From Lolium rigidum (Eukaryota; Streptophyta; Magnoliopsida; Poales; Poaceae), in the NCBI RefSeq assembly GCF_022539505.1, contig NC_061514.1, positions 339,613,644 to 339,677,643 on the forward strand: a stretch of 64,000 bases of DNA, read 5' to 3'. The notes beneath the pieces were generated by a model. That model saw nothing but the letters and a program-made list of their open reading frames with translations. It was not told the origin of the DNA and searched no databases. Positions 10,211 to 22,579 of the stretch are shown piece by piece (position 1 is the first letter of the stretch; every line of letters begins with the position of its first letter). Position numbers and translations under genes: made by a program.

Positions 10211-12785
10211 TCTAAGTAGCATGGTCTACCCCGGAAGCAGATCCTCTAACGTGCAAGCTACATCATGATTACGATCGTGGTAACCGATTTTCAACGTGAT
10301 GATGACTTGATGTGACACACTTGGCCGTACTAGTACGGTCTCATATTTTTGTATTACTTGGACTGTAGCCAAATTCGAAATCTCATTCCAGCGGCAAAAC
10401 TTCCCGCCCGAAAAATACAAATATTTCACACGCTTCTAACTTCCCATTCTACCCTCGTAAAGATGACAACAATGTCCATGTATAAGTCGGTTGGTGGGGG
10501 GTCTACCCGTCATTTTTTTCGATCACCACCTCCCTAGCCCCGGAAACTAACCGAAAAAAATTCATTTCCCTCAGTCTCTCCTCCGAGACCACACCCACCG
10601 GAACTTCCCAAGTCGCTCTCTCTCCCACCTCCACGACCTCCGCACCGGAACATCCCCGCCGGACTTCCCTGGCCTACCCGAGGCCTCGCGATCCTCGTCA
10701 TCCGGCTGCCTGCCGGAACCGCTTCATCGACGCCGTCATCAACCGGACCGGATCATCCCCGCCGAACCTTGAAACCACATGCTCATACAGCAGTCTACCG
10801 CAGTCGCTTCAGCTGCGGTATCGTCCACCCCACCGGAGCCGCTTCGCCGGATCCGTCGTCCACCGCATCGGATCTTGCTCACCGACACCGCTGTGCATGA
10901 ACCGGATCCGCTTCACCGGCGCCGTGCATGATCTAAACTCTTCTACTGTCGCTTTTCTATTGCTTGCCTGCAAGTTCTTGTTTAATCTTGCGGGAACCTG
11001 TTTGTGCTAACGACGCGCCGTTACGTTTTTGCAGATGAGATGAGTAACCATGAAGTGTAATTGCCATCCCTCCAACCCCAAGTAGCACATGTAGCGTACT
11101 TCATCACCGGATCTATCAACCCCAGGAATATCTGCTGTGACTCCCACAGAGTGCTTCTCCTAATGTAAGTCCCTTGTTTTAGCGCCATGTTCGAGGTTCG
11201 GATGCTTGTTTGTCCGAAGCTCTTTTAGTTCATTCCTAGCTATGACCTTAACACCTTGCTATTTTCTAGTTCATTGCTAACTTTAAGCGATTGAACATTT
11301 TGGTTTGCATTCCCTGCTCTGTAGATGTAGCCATCATAACTTCTATCTTGCTCAGTCATTGTTACTACAAAAATTATAGGTATTATAGTAACATCCTGCT
11401 ATTATTTAGTTCATGGCCAATTTTAAGTAATTGCACATGTTGGTTCGCATTCCCTGCTCTATAGCTTTTGGCATCGTAACTTCTATATTTGGTTTACATT
11501 GCCTCGCTCTGTAGATCTAGCCACCATAACTTTATCTTGCTCGATCGTTGTTACAAAAATTATGGCCTGCTACTATGTTGTTTGTGCCAATTTTTTACTC
11601 CATGAACATGTTGGCTTGCATTCCCTGTACTACGGGTGATGCCATTGTTTTGTATCTACTTCATTGTAAGCTAACAAAGTAAGGACTTAGTTTGGCATGC
11701 TATCACTCGCTATCTAGCCCGTAGTACAAATAAACTTGTCATATTACTAGATAATAATTTTGCGTGCCATCTTGTTCTTCAAAAGCTGCATTATTGACTT
11801 GTTTCTCTGACTTGGCATGACGCTCACATATGGAATGCTGAACATATTGGTTTGCATTCCCTCTTATACAAGTTCAAAGGTGATCCCACTATATTCTGTA
11901 TCTGGTCCATCCTAAGCTCCAGCATTAACTATCCTCTATGTGTTGCTCATTACAAGTTTATATCCCGAAACATCTTGATTTGCATCCCCTTCACTACAAG
12001 TTCAGGAGTATTATTTCGTTCACGGCCAAAATGAAGTAATTGCACTTGGCACATGTTGGTTCACATTCCCTCCTCTTTAACTTTTGCCATCGTAACTTCT
12101 ATTTTTGGTTTACATTCCCTGCTCTGTAGATGTAGCCATCATAACTTCATCTTGCTCAGTCGTTGTTACAAAATTTATAGCCTGCTACTATGTTGTTCAT
12201 GCCAATTTTGTACTCCCTGAACATGTTGGTTTGCATGGGACTCGACGGTAGTAAGCCTCGTCTGTTTCATTCTAACATGCTCGTTATATTGGTCTGTTGG
12301 TATGCGGCATGCACTCTTTTGTTTGCTTATTGTGCGCATTACAATGATCTTGTTATAACGACGAAATGATGAGTTCCAAATTCTTTGGCAAACAATATTG
12401 TAGTGTCTTTGCCTTTCCATTGTTGCTGTCTTAACTTGTAATGTCTTTGTTTCGGATATAGGTGATGCATGGACAACTTAAAAGATTGCCTGGATCGCTT
12501 CATTTTATTGCTAGGTTTAATTACCATTCAATTTCTCTCGGGTTCTGTAATATTTTTTCAAAGCCTTGCGAACTGATGTAATATTTAGTTAGTTTTTATA
12601 GTTCTTTCGCGCATTTTTTCTTTGGTGCTTGTGGTAAGTGAGGCTATCCGACGTAAATCAATGCTGCGTAAATATTCTCAGTATCTAAATCACGAATTCC
12701 CATCACTTAAACGGCCTAATTAACCGAAATCACATATGTGCCGGCCCGCAAAATCCTAAAGCGCCTATTATTCCGGCATATAAAC
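10211..12785 (+). other. Non-coding region: CCGG-rich leader followed by intron-like degenerate repeats
   Basis: 10540-10930 is pyrimidine- and CCGG-rich (repeated CCGGAAC, ACCGGATC) and resembles a 5' untranslated leader. From about 11160 to 12560 a T-rich, intron-like stretch contains many diverged copies of TTGGTTTGCATTCCCTGCTC and GTAGCCATCATAACTTC, for example near 11300, 11430, 11480, 11590, 11850, 12050 and 12215. No open frame of note. It probably belongs to the CACTA-type element ending at 14364, as untranslated or intronic remains, but no left terminus was found. Confidence 0.4.
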
Positions 12786-12789
12786 AGCA

Positions 12790-13925
12790 ACTAAACGGGC
12801 TGGCCCACTTACTTATTGGGCCAGCCCACTTGATTTACGGTGGACCCCACACTCTAATTGGGCCGGCCCACTTTCTTTAAGGTGGACCCCACCCACCACT
12901 GGGCCGGCCCACTAACTAGTTGGGCCAGCCCAATTGCTTGTGTGGTGGACCCCACATACTAAATGGGCCGGCCCTTTAAGAGGAAAGTGGGACCCACCTG
13001 TGTTTTTGGCCCGGCCCACTATCTTGTTGGGCCGGCCCACTTGCTACATGGTGGACCCTACATACTAAATGGGCCGGCCCTTTAAAAGGAAAGTGGGACC
13101 GACCTGTGCTTTTGGCCCGGCCCACTATCTTGCTGGGCCGGCCCGCTTGCTACATGGTGGACCCCACATACTAAATGGGCCGGCCCTTTAAGAGGAAAGT
13201 GGGACCCACATGTGTTTTTGGCCCGGCCCACTAGCGTGTTGGGCCGGCCCATTTGCTATATGGTGGACCCCACATACTAACTGGGACGGCCTTTTAACTG
13301 GAAAGTGGGACCCACCTGTGCTTTTGGCCCGGCCCACTATCTTGTTGGGCCGGCCCACTTGCTATATGGTGGACCCCACATACTAAATGGGCCGGTCGTT
13401 TAACTGGAAGGTGGGACCCACCTGTGTTTTTGGCCCGGCCCACTAACTTGTTGGGCCGGCCCACTTGCTATATGGTCGACCCCACATACTAAATGGGCCG
13501 GCCCTTTAACTGGAAAGTGGGACCCACCTGTGTTTTTGGCCCGGCCCACTTGGTATATGGTGGACCCCACATACTGAATGGGCTGGCCCATTAAGAGGAA
13601 AGTTGGTCCCACCTTTGCTTTTGGCCCGGCCCACTGGCTTGTTGGGCCGGCCCATTTGATCAAATGTGGACCCCACGTACTAAATGGGCCGGCCCGATAG
13701 CAGGAAAGTGGGACCCACAAGCTAATTGGGCCGGCCCAATAACTTCGTGGGCCGGCCCACTTGCTTTAAGGTGGACCCCACTTTGTAAATGGGCCGGCCC
13801 GATAACAGGAACGTGGGTCCCACATGTCTTGTGGGCCGGCCCTTTTGCCTGTTGACCGATCAAACGAGTGCATTCGGCCCGGCCCACATGCTTAGTGGGC
13901 CGGCCCATTAAGGTTTTGACCAGTC
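12790..13925. repeat. 106-bp tandem array rich in TGGGCC motifs
   Basis: The junction ACTAAATGGGCCGGCCC recurs with its AAAT (or variant) at 12961, 13067, 13173, 13279, 13385 and 13491. That is exactly 106 bp each time, followed by one 85-bp unit (13576) and another 106-bp unit (13682). Each unit holds three to four GGGCCGGCCCA palindromes plus GTGGACCCCACAT and GTGGGACCCACCTGTG. Diverged units continue on both sides. TGGGCC/T is the plant site II (TCP-binding) element, and dense subterminal repeats like this are typical of CACTA termini. Confidence 0.88.
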
Positions 13926-14364
13926 AACCTTAGAGGTTAGGCCCGGCCCACGTAACTAATGGACCAGCCCAACTATATAGTTGACCGGTCAAACTAAATC
14001 AGCTGGCCCGGCCCGCAAACTTAATGGGCCAGCCCGCTTAAGACGTGGCAGGCCTCATGTGGGCCTACCATCTACCACGGGGTTTCAGCGGTTAACGCCG
14101 TTAACTGCCAGTTGACGGCGTCTGCCACGTGTCAGTTTGCATGACATCAGCAGTCAACGGGCTCCCGGAAACACTTCGCAACGGTCCGATTTTCCGTGGC
14201 GGAAGGGCGCCCAAGCGCGACGGACCGAAAAAATCGTGGTAGGACTTTGCCTGACGCAGTTTCCACAACAGAACCCATATCGTCGGGTTAGGCCCATAGG
14301 CGACGAAAAATACCCCTTAGCGGACGATTTTGAGACGTTGTCTATTAGAACTTTTCTTGTAGTG
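13926..14364 (-). mobile_element. CACTA-type transposon terminus
   Basis: The segment ends TTCTTGTAGTG at 14364; its complement starts CACTACAAGAAAAG, a canonical CACTA terminal inverted repeat (TIR). Next to it, GACGCCGTCAACTGGCAG-type inverted words and CACGTGGCAGACGCC fit a subterminal region that grades into the 106-bp array. The matching CACTA end was not found upstream, so the element is truncated or interrupted by the nest at 4765-10210. The three bases outside (GAT) are the expected TSD half, unverified. Confidence 0.6.
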
Positions 14365-16107
14365 GATACAAGCTTACCTTTTCATTTTCATGTTTTAAAC
14401 TTGTTTAAATCATGGTCAAAACAAGGATTTGACCAAGATTCAAATGGGTATAAAAAATAAAAAAATACGCACATAGCCTTTTTATGTCATATAATGAGCA
14501 TTCAAGTTGATAAACATGGTATAGACATATTCAAACTTGAAAAATCAAAGGACATATATAGTCTTATTACGTCACATATATAGTAAGCATTCAAGTTGAT
14601 AAACAATATCTAGACATATCAAACAAGAAAATTCATATATATGTATCTACTCCTAACCCTAAATTTGTCTTATGAAGTCAAGCATGCAGAGAAGTGGTTT
14701 GGGTTTCAAACATGGATTTTTCAAAAACCTCCCAAAAAGCTTCATTTTAGTGTGATTAAGAAGGATCCAAGTTCACCTTCTCATTTTCATGTTTTAAACT
14801 TGTTTAAATCTTGGTCAAATTAACCTAGGATTTGACCAAGATTCAAATGGGCATAAACAATTAGAAATAAACAGAAAAAATGAAAAACCAAATAACATAG
14901 CCTTCTTATGTAATATAGTAAGCATTAGTTGATAAACAAGGTCTAGACATATTCAAACCAAAAAAATCATGTATCTCTACCCCTAACCCTAAACTCTCGG
15001 TCTTATGAAGTCAAGCATGAAAAGAAGTGGTTTTGGGTTTCAAACATGGAAATTTCAGAAACCTCCCAAAAGCTTCATTCTAGAGTGTGACTAAGAAAGA
15101 TCCATGGTTACCTTTTCATTTTCATATTTTAAACTTGTTTAAATCTTTGTCAAACCTAGGATTTGACCAAGACTCAAATGGGCATAAAAATTCAGGAAAA
15201 ACAAAAAAGAATGATAAACCAAAGCACATAGCATTCTTTATGTTGTATAGTAAGGCATTAAAGTTGATAAACAAGGTCTAGACATATTCAAACAAGAAAA
15301 TCATGTATATATCTGCCCCTAACCTTAAACTCTGTCTTAATTATGAAGTCAATCATGAAGAGAAGTGGTTTTGGGTTTCAAACATGAAATTTCAAGAACA
15401 TCCCAAAAGCTGCTTTATTTTAGAGTGACTAAGAAGGATCCAGGCTTACCTTTTCGTTTTCATATTTTATACTTGTTTAAATCCTGGTCAAACCTAGGAT
15501 TTGACCAAGATTCAAATGGGCATAAAATTCAAAAAAATTAGAATAATGAAAAACAAAAGCACATAGTCTTCTTATGTCATATAGTAAGCTAGCATTCAAG
15601 TTGATAAACAAGGTTTATACATGTGTTCAAACCAGACAAATCATGTATCTACCCCCTAACCATAAACTCGGTCGATCTTATGAAGTCTAGCATGAAGAGA
15701 AGTCGTATGGGTTTCAAACATGGAAATTTCAAGAACCTCACAAAAGCTTCATTTTAGAGTGACTGGAAAAGATCCAGGTTTGCCCTTTCATTTTCATGTT
15801 TTAAAATTGTTTAAATCTTGGTCAAACCTAGCTAGTATTTGACCAAGATTGAAATGGGCATAAAATTCAAAAAAAATGAAAAAACAAAAAAACTAAAGCA
15901 CATAGCCTTCTTATGTCATATATATATAGTAAGCCTTCAAGTTGATGAACAAGGTCTAGACATATTCAAAACAGAAAAATCATGTATCTACCCCCTAACC
16001 CTTAACTATTTCTTATGAAGTCAAGCATGAAGAGAAGTGGTTTTGGTTTCAAACATGGAAATTTCAAAAACTTCCCAAAAGCTTAATTTTAGAGTGAGTA
16101 AGAAGGA
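14365..16107. repeat. ~335-bp AT-rich tandem array with a conserved palindrome
   Basis: Five successive units start GGATCCAAG/GGATCCAGG-TTTACC, near 14365, 14763, 15098, 15437 and 15770. A sixth begins just before the N gap (AGAAGGA). Each has TTTTCATTTTCATGTTTTA, a central near-palindrome TCTTGGTCAAACCTAGG and its mirror, then CATATTCAAAC and GAAGTCAAGCATGAAGAG. No coding potential. The CACTA terminus abuts the first unit, so the CACTA element may have inserted into the array. Total array length is hidden by the gap. Confidence 0.85.
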
Positions 16108-16207
16108 NNNNNNNNNNNNNNNNNNNNNNNNNNNNNNNNNNNNNNNNNNNNNNNNNNNNNNNNNNNNNNNNNNNNNNNNNNNNNNNNNNNNNNNNNNNNN
16201 NNNNNNN
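16108..16207. other. Assembly gap (100 N)
   Basis: Exactly 100 N, a placeholder gap placed inside or at the edge of the 335-bp array. True distance unknown. Confidence 0.99.
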
Positions 16208-17152
16208 ACTTGCATACTACACCATGCAGTGGTATGCCGGGTCACCACATACTTGTCCATATGCTACATCGGAGCGTGTCTCTCTCCCATAAAGTGAATG
16301 CTAGGATCCATTTTATTCAAACAAAACAAAAACAAAAACAAACCGACGCTCCAAGCAAAGTGCATAAGATGTGACGGAATAAAAATATAGTTTCGAGGGA
16401 GGAACACGATAATGTTGTCGATGAAGAAGGGGATGCCTTGGGCATCCCCAAGCTTAGACAGCTTGAGTCTTCTTAGAATATGAAGGGGTGAACCACGGGG
16501 CATCCCCAAGCTTAGAGCTTTCACTCTCCTTGATCATATTGCATCATACTCCTCTCTTGATCCTTGAAAACTTCCTCCACACCAAACTCGAAACAACTCA
16601 TTAGAGGGTTAGTGCACAATAAAAATTCACATGTTCAGAGGTGACACAATCATTCTTAACATTTCTGGACATTGCATAAAGCTACTTGGACATTAATGGA
16701 TCAAAGAAATTCATCCAACATAGCAAAAGAGGCAATGCGAAATAAAAAGGCAGAATCTGTCAAAACAGAACAGTCCGTAAAGATGGATTTTATTAGGCCA
16801 CCAGAATTGCTCAAATGAAAATACTCAAATTGAATGAAAGTTGCGTACATATCTGAGGATCATGCACGTAAATTGACTTAATTTTCTGAGCTACCTACAG
16901 GGAGGTAGACCCAGATTCGTGACAGCAAAGAAATCTGGAACTGCAGCAGTAATCCAAATCTAGTACTTACTTTACTATCAAAGACTTTACTTGGCACAAC
17001 AAAACATAAAACTAATATAAGGAGAGGTTGCTACAGTAGTAAACAACTTCCAAGACTCAAATATAAAACAAAAATACTGTAGTAAAAACATGGGTTGTCT
17101 CCCATAAGCGCTTTTCTTTAACGCCTTTCGAGCTAGGCGCGGAAAGTGTAAC

Positions 17153-19271
17153 TCAAGTAACATCAAGAGACGAAGCATCAACATCATAATTTGTTCTAAT
17201 AATAGAATCATAAGGTAACTTCATTCTATTTCTAGGGAAGTGTTCCATACCTTTCTTGAGAGGAAATTGATATTTAATATTACCTTCCTTCATATCAATA
17301 GTAGCACCAACGGTTCGAAGAAAAGGTCTTCCCAATATAATGGGGCAAGATGCATTGCATTCAATATCCAAGACAACAAAATCAACGGGGACAAGGTTAT
17401 TGTTAACCATAATATGAACATTATCAACTTTCCCCAAAGGTTTCTTTTTAGCATTATCAGCGAGATTAACATCCAAATAACAATTTTTCAATGGTGGCAA
17501 GTCAAGCATATCATAAACTTTCTTAGGCATAACGAAATACTTGCACCAAGATCACATAAAGCATTACAATCAAAATCTTTGACTCTCATTTTAATAATGG
17601 GCTCCCAACCATCCTCTAGCTTTCTAGGAATAGAAGTTTCAAGTTTTAGTTTCTCTTCTCTAGCTTTTATGAGAGCATTTGTAATATGTTTTGTGAAAGC
17701 CAAGTTTACAGCGCTAGCATTAGGACTTTTAGAAAGTTTTTGCAAGAACTTTATAACTTCAGAGATGTGACAATCATCAAAATCTAAATCATTACAATCT
17801 AAAGCAATGGGATTATCATCCCCAAGGTTGGAAAAAATTTCAGCGAGTTTATCACAAGCGGTTTCGACGGTTTTAGCGAGTTTCGAGTAATTTTGCGCGC
17901 TTTGCACTAGGAGTAGAAGCATTGCCAACACCAATTATTTTACCATTGATAGTAGGAGGTGCAGCAACATGTGAATCATTAGCATTGCTAGTGGTGGTAA
18001 TAGTCCAAACTTTAGCTACATTTTTCTCTTTAGCTAGTTTTTCATTTTCTTCTCTATCCCACCTAGCACGCGATTCGGCCATTAATCTTATATTCTCATT
18101 AATTCTAACTTGGATGGCATTTGCTGTAGCAACAATTTTATTTTCAATATCCCTATTAGGCATAACTTTCGATTTCAAAAGATCAACATCGGAGGCAAGA
18201 CTATCAACCTTAGAAGCAAGAATATCAATTTTATTGAGCTTTTCCTCAACGAGTTTGTTAAAGGCGGTTTGTGTACTAATAAATTCTTTAAGCATAGCTT
18301 CAAGTCCAGGGGGTGTATTCCTATTATTGTTGTAAGAATTCCCATAAGAATTAGCATAACAGTTACCATTATTATAAGGATATGGCCTATAGTTATTACT
18401 AGAATTGTTACGATAAGCATTGTTGTTGAAATTATTATTTTTAATGAAGTTTACATCAACATGTTCTTCTTGGGCAACCAATGAAGCTAATGGAACATTA
18501 TTAGGATCAACATTAGTCCTATCATTCGCAAGCATAGACATAATAGCATCAACCTTATCATTCAAGGAAGAGGTTTCTTCAACAGAATTTACCTTCTTAC
18601 CTTGTGGAGCTCTTTCCGTGTGCCATTCAGAGTAATTAACCATCATATTATCAAGAAGCTTTGTTGCTTCACCAAGAGTGATGGACATAAAGGTACCTCC
18701 AGCAGCTGAATCCAATAAATTCCGCGAAGAAAAATTTAGTCACTGCATAGAAGGTTTGGATGATCATCCAAGTAGTCAGTCCATGGGTTGGGCAATTTTT
18801 AACCGAGAGATTTCATTCTTTCCCAAGCTTGAGCAACATGTTCATTATCCAATTGTTTAAAATTCATTATGCTACTCCTCAAAGATATAATTTTAGCAGG
18901 GGGATAATATCTACCAATAAAAGCATCCTTGCATTTAGTCCATGAATCAATACTATTCTTAGGCAGAGATAGCAACCAATTTTTAGCTCTTCCTCTTAAT
19001 GAGAAAGGAAACAATTTTAGTTTTATAATGTCACCATCTACATCTTTATACTTTTGCATTTCACATAGTTCAACAAAATTATTGAGATGGGCAGCGACAT
19101 CATCGGAACTAACACCGAGAAAATTGCTCTCGCATAACAAGATTAAGTAAAGCGGGTTTAATTTCAAAGAATTCCACTTGTAGTAGCAGGTGGAGCAATA
19201 GGTGTGCATAAGAAATTATTATTATTTGTGCTAGTGAAGTCACACAACTTAGTATTTTCAGGGTTGGCCAT
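17153..19271 (-). pseudogene. Gag-aspartic protease polyprotein, frameshifted
   Basis: Starts at ATG 19271 (MANPENTKLCDFTSTNNNN). The gag part contains DDVAAHLNNFVELCEMQKYK and the core WTKCKDAFIGRYYPPAKIISL, matching the Retrotrans_gag domain. The protease part has CNALCDLGASIS, where Athila-type proteases use DLG instead of the usual DT/SG, and CPIILGRPFLRTVG near the end. It stops at 17153. Frameshifts occur near 19170, 18790, 17930 and just after the DLGAS motif (about 17530), so no full polyprotein can be made. It would form the capsid and process gag; pol is absent. Confidence 0.85.
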
Positions 19272-19497
19272 TTTAGCAGTAGTAAATAAAGCAAACTAGA
19301 TAAAGTAAATGCAAGTATACTAATTTTTTTGTGTTTTTGATATAGCAAACAAGATAGTAAATAAAGTAAAACTAGCAACTAATTTTTTTGTGTTTTGATA
19401 TAATGCAGCAAACAAAGTAGTAAATAAAATAAAGCAAGACAAAAACAAAGTAAAGAGATTGAGAAGTGGAGACTCCCCTTGCAGGCGTGTCTTGATC

Positions 19498-19515
19498 TCC
19501 CCGGCAACGGCGCCG
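19498..19515 (-). other. Primer binding site of the minus-strand Athila-like element
   Basis: On the minus strand GGCGCCGTTGCCGGGGA lies 12 bases inside the LTR end. This matches the tRNA-Asp-type site of plant Athila elements except for the first base. Confidence 0.7.
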
Positions 19516-19805
19516 GAAAATATGCTTGATGGCGTGTATTTCACACGTTCGTTGGGCAACCCCAAGAGGAAGGTATGATGCGCACAGCGACAAGTTTTCC
19601 CTCGAGAAAGAAACCAAGGTTTATCGAACCAGGAGGAACCAAGAAGCACGTTGAAGGTTGATGGCGGCGGGATGTATTGCGGCGCAACACCAGAGATTCC
19701 GGCGCCAACGTGGAACCTGCACAACACAACCAAAGTACTTTGCCCCAACGAAACAGTGAGGTTTTCAATCTCACCGGCTTGCTGTAACAAAGGATTAAAC
19801 GTATT

Positions 19806-21245
19806 TTTTTTTTTTTTTGAAACCTCTAACAGTAGGAAAGGCTCCTACTGTTTTATATATTAATCAATCAAAGAAACTGACCCTTTGGGGGGTCATATAT
19901 ACAATGAGATTTACAATCCTATGGACTTTGCCATAGGGTGGGCAGCAGGGCTATCTATGAATATTACAATGTGTCTATAAAGCTGCTTATAAAAGGATGT
20001 AGTCCCTCCTTTGTTCTATGTGTTAACAGAGAAAAATCTTCTTTGAAGCGTGCTAGCCATCTCTGGGTGTCTGGTTTCACATTGTTGAATAACATATTGT
20101 TTCTCTCTTTCCAGATACCCCAGGAGCCCAGTATTAAAACTTCCATAAACATTGGTTGCTTCCACTGCCTTTTATAATCTTCAATGAGGTGAAGTCGATC
20201 TCCTGAGACTGGCCAGCAAATTTTTAGCTTTGTCCAGCATTGTCTGCTGAATGGGCATAAGAAAATCATGTGTTCAATTGTTTCCTCGGGTGGGGACGGG
20301 CACATGAGGCAGTTATATGAGGAATTAATGGTGTAGTTTCTCCTTCGAAGCATGTTTCTTGTGTTGAGCCGATCAACTAGTACCAACCACCAGAAGAATT
20401 TCAGTTTCGCAGTACACTTGGATTTCCATAGCCAGGTGAATGCTACATGAGATGTGATCTCTTTAAAACAGAATTTGTAATAAAGGCCGGAAGAGTATCT
20501 TGCCGTCCCCCATTCATAAGTCCAGGAATCATGAGTCATATCTGATAAATCAATGTGGCTAGAAAGATGTTGCAGTGATCTTACTTCAGCGAGAGCTTGT
20601 GGAGTGAGTGGTAATGAGAAGTTCTGTGATAGTTGATTCGATGATAGGAAATCCTTAACCGATACATCCTCTTTGGTGGTGAAGGAGAAAGCCCTTGGGA
20701 ATTCTTCAGAATTTATATTATCTAGCCATTTGTCTTTCCAGAAAAGGGTAGATCTTCCATCTCCAATCTTACTGTGAGCAATCCCCCTAAATATGGGAAC
20801 AAGTTTGAGAATATCTCTCCACCATGGAGAACCACAGGGAGCCATGCTATGTGGAACTTTGTTATTGTAATAAGTTTTCCATATCAGATGTACCCAGGGT
20901 GTGTCCACTTTATTATAGAATTTATGTAAATACTTGAGGAGCAGCCCTTCATTTTGTATTTTCAAATTCAGAACCCCCAAACCACCACTTTTCTTGGGGG
21001 TACAGACCATGTCCCATGCGGCTAAAGAATTGCATTTCTCTCCATCTTCTGTTTTTTTATTCCATAGGCAATGTCTTCTAATCTTTTCCACATGCTCTAG
21101 AATTTTGGGATTGATATAAATTGAGCACATTGTGAAATTAGCAATGGATGTGAGAAGAGAGTTTACAACAGTAACTCGTCCACTGTAATTCATCATCAAA
21201 AATGTTGCAGAAACTTTGCGTTCAATTCTGTCCACCAGCGGCATC
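19806..21245 (-). mobile_element. 5'-truncated L1-type LINE insertion with poly(A) tail
   Basis: It is flanked by the 15-bp TSD AGGATTAAACGTATT (19791-19805 and 21246-21260). The minus-strand 3' end is a poly(A) tract, seen as T's at 19806-19818. Only the last 1.44 kb is present, as expected for aborted target-primed reverse transcription. It entered the Athila-like LTR and is therefore younger than it. Confidence 0.93.
19964..21244 (-). pseudogene. C-terminal part of LINE reverse transcriptase with zf-RVT domain
   Basis: An open frame of about 426 codons remains from the LINE ORF2. It starts MPLVDRIERKVSATF near the 5' truncation, includes NYSGRVTVVNSLLTSI and PKKSGGLGVLNLKIQNEGLL (thumb/linker region), and ends with the zinc-binding RVT domain (FKEITSHVAFTWLWKSKC, then CLMCPSPPEETIEHMIFLC). 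The endonuclease and the RT catalytic domain with its YADD box are missing. The frame is intact for its length, so the insertion is recent. Upstream in-frame codons belong to the host LTR. Confidence 0.9.
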
Positions 21246-22579
21246 AGGATTAAACGTATTGTGTGGAAGATGATTGTTTGCAGAGAAAATAGTAAAACAA
21301 GTATTGCAGCAGATTTGTATTTCAGTATTAAAGAATGGACTGGGGTCCACAGTTCACTAGAGGTGTCTCTCCCATAAGATAAAAGCATGTTGGGTGAACA
21401 AATTACGGTCGGGCAATTGACAAATAGAGAGGGCATAACAATGCACATACATGTCATGATAAGTACGGTGAGATTTAATTGGGCATTACGACAAAGTACA
21501 TAGACCGCCATCCAACTGCATCTATGCCTAAAAAGTCCACCTTCGAGGTTATCGTCCGAACCCCTTCCGGTATTAAGTTGCGGAGCAACGAGACAATTGC
21601 ATTAAGTATGGTGCGTAATGTAATCAATAACTACATCCTCGGACATAGCATCAATGTTTTATCCCTAGTGGCAACGACACAACACAACCTTAGAACTTTT
21701 CATCACTCGTCCCAGGTGTCAATGCGGGCATGAACCCACTATCGAGCATAAATACTCCCTCTTGGAGTTACTAGCATCAACTTGGCCGAGCCTCTACTAA
21801 TAACGGAGAGCATGCAAGATCATAAACAACACATATGCAATAACTTGATAATTAACATAACATGGTATTCTCTATCCATCGGATCCCGACAAACACAACA
21901 TAGAGTATTACGGATAGATGATCTTGATCATGTTAGGCAGCTCACAAGATCCAACAATGAAGCACAATGAGGAGAAGACAACCATCTAGCTACTGCTATG
22001 GACCCATAGTCCAGGGGTGAACTACTCACTCATCACTCCGGAGGCGACCATGGCGGTGTAGAGTTCTCCGGGAGATGAATCCCCTCTCCGGCGGGTGCCG
22101 GAGGAGATCTCCATAATCCCCGAGATGGGATTGGCGGCGGCGGCGTCTCGATAGGTTTTCCGTATCGTGGTTTTTTCGCATCAGGGGTTTCGCGACGGAG
22201 GCTTTAAGTAGGCGGAAGGGCAGAGTTGGAGGGCTGACGAGGGGCCCACACCACAGGGCCGCGCGGGCCCCCCCTTGGCCGTGCCGCCTTGTGGTTTGGC
22301 CACCTCGTGGCCCCACTTCGTATGCTCTTCGGTCTTCTGGAAGGTTCGTGGCAAAATAGGCCCCTGGGTCTTGATTTCGTCCAATTCCGAGAATATTTCG
22401 TTACTAGGATTTACGAAACCAAAAACAGCAGAAAACAGCAAGCGGCACTTCGGCATCTTGTTAATAGGTTAGTTTCAGAAAATGCACGAATATGACATAA
22501 AGTGTGCATAAAACATGTAGGTATCATCAATAATATGGCATGGAACATAAGAAATTATCGATACGTCGGAGACGTATCA

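Larger units (their letters stand above)
16208..22579 (-). mobile_element. Athila-like Ty3 element, minus strand, left end lost at the gap
   Basis: Reading leftwards: a 5' LTR (22579-19527, split by a LINE), a primer site (19515-19498, GGCGCCGTTGCCGGGGA, close to the tRNA-Asp complement), a broken gag-protease frame (19271-17153), then a non-coding tail with CAAGCTTGGGGATGCCC words (16430-16510). No reverse transcriptase, RNase H or integrase is visible, although over 900 bp follow the protease before the gap. The 3' LTR would lie beyond the gap. The protein resembles that of the plus-strand element at 36882-50431. Confidence 0.85.
19527..22579 (-). repeat. 5' LTR (1598 bp) of the Athila-like element, split by a LINE
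   Basis: On the minus strand it starts TGATACGTCTCCGACG (22579) and ends ACACGCCATCA (19527). Removing the LINE and one TSD copy (19806-21260) leaves 1598 bp, the same length as the related LTR at 31686-33283. The antisense open frame MAVYVLCRNAQLN is LTR sequence, not a gene. Confidence 0.88.

Noticed and set aside
11991..12005. CACTACAAG as the left end of the CACTA-type element ending at 14364
   Set aside because: It is one variant of an internal repeat (TTCCCT...ACAAGTTC) and lacks inverted subterminal repeats or a matching GAT duplication.
16021..16297. Open frames crossing the N run
   Set aside because: They are artificial; the gap content is unknown.
21245..21511. N-terminal extension of the LINE open frame
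   Set aside because: These codons belong to the host LTR antisense strand beyond the LINE TSD.
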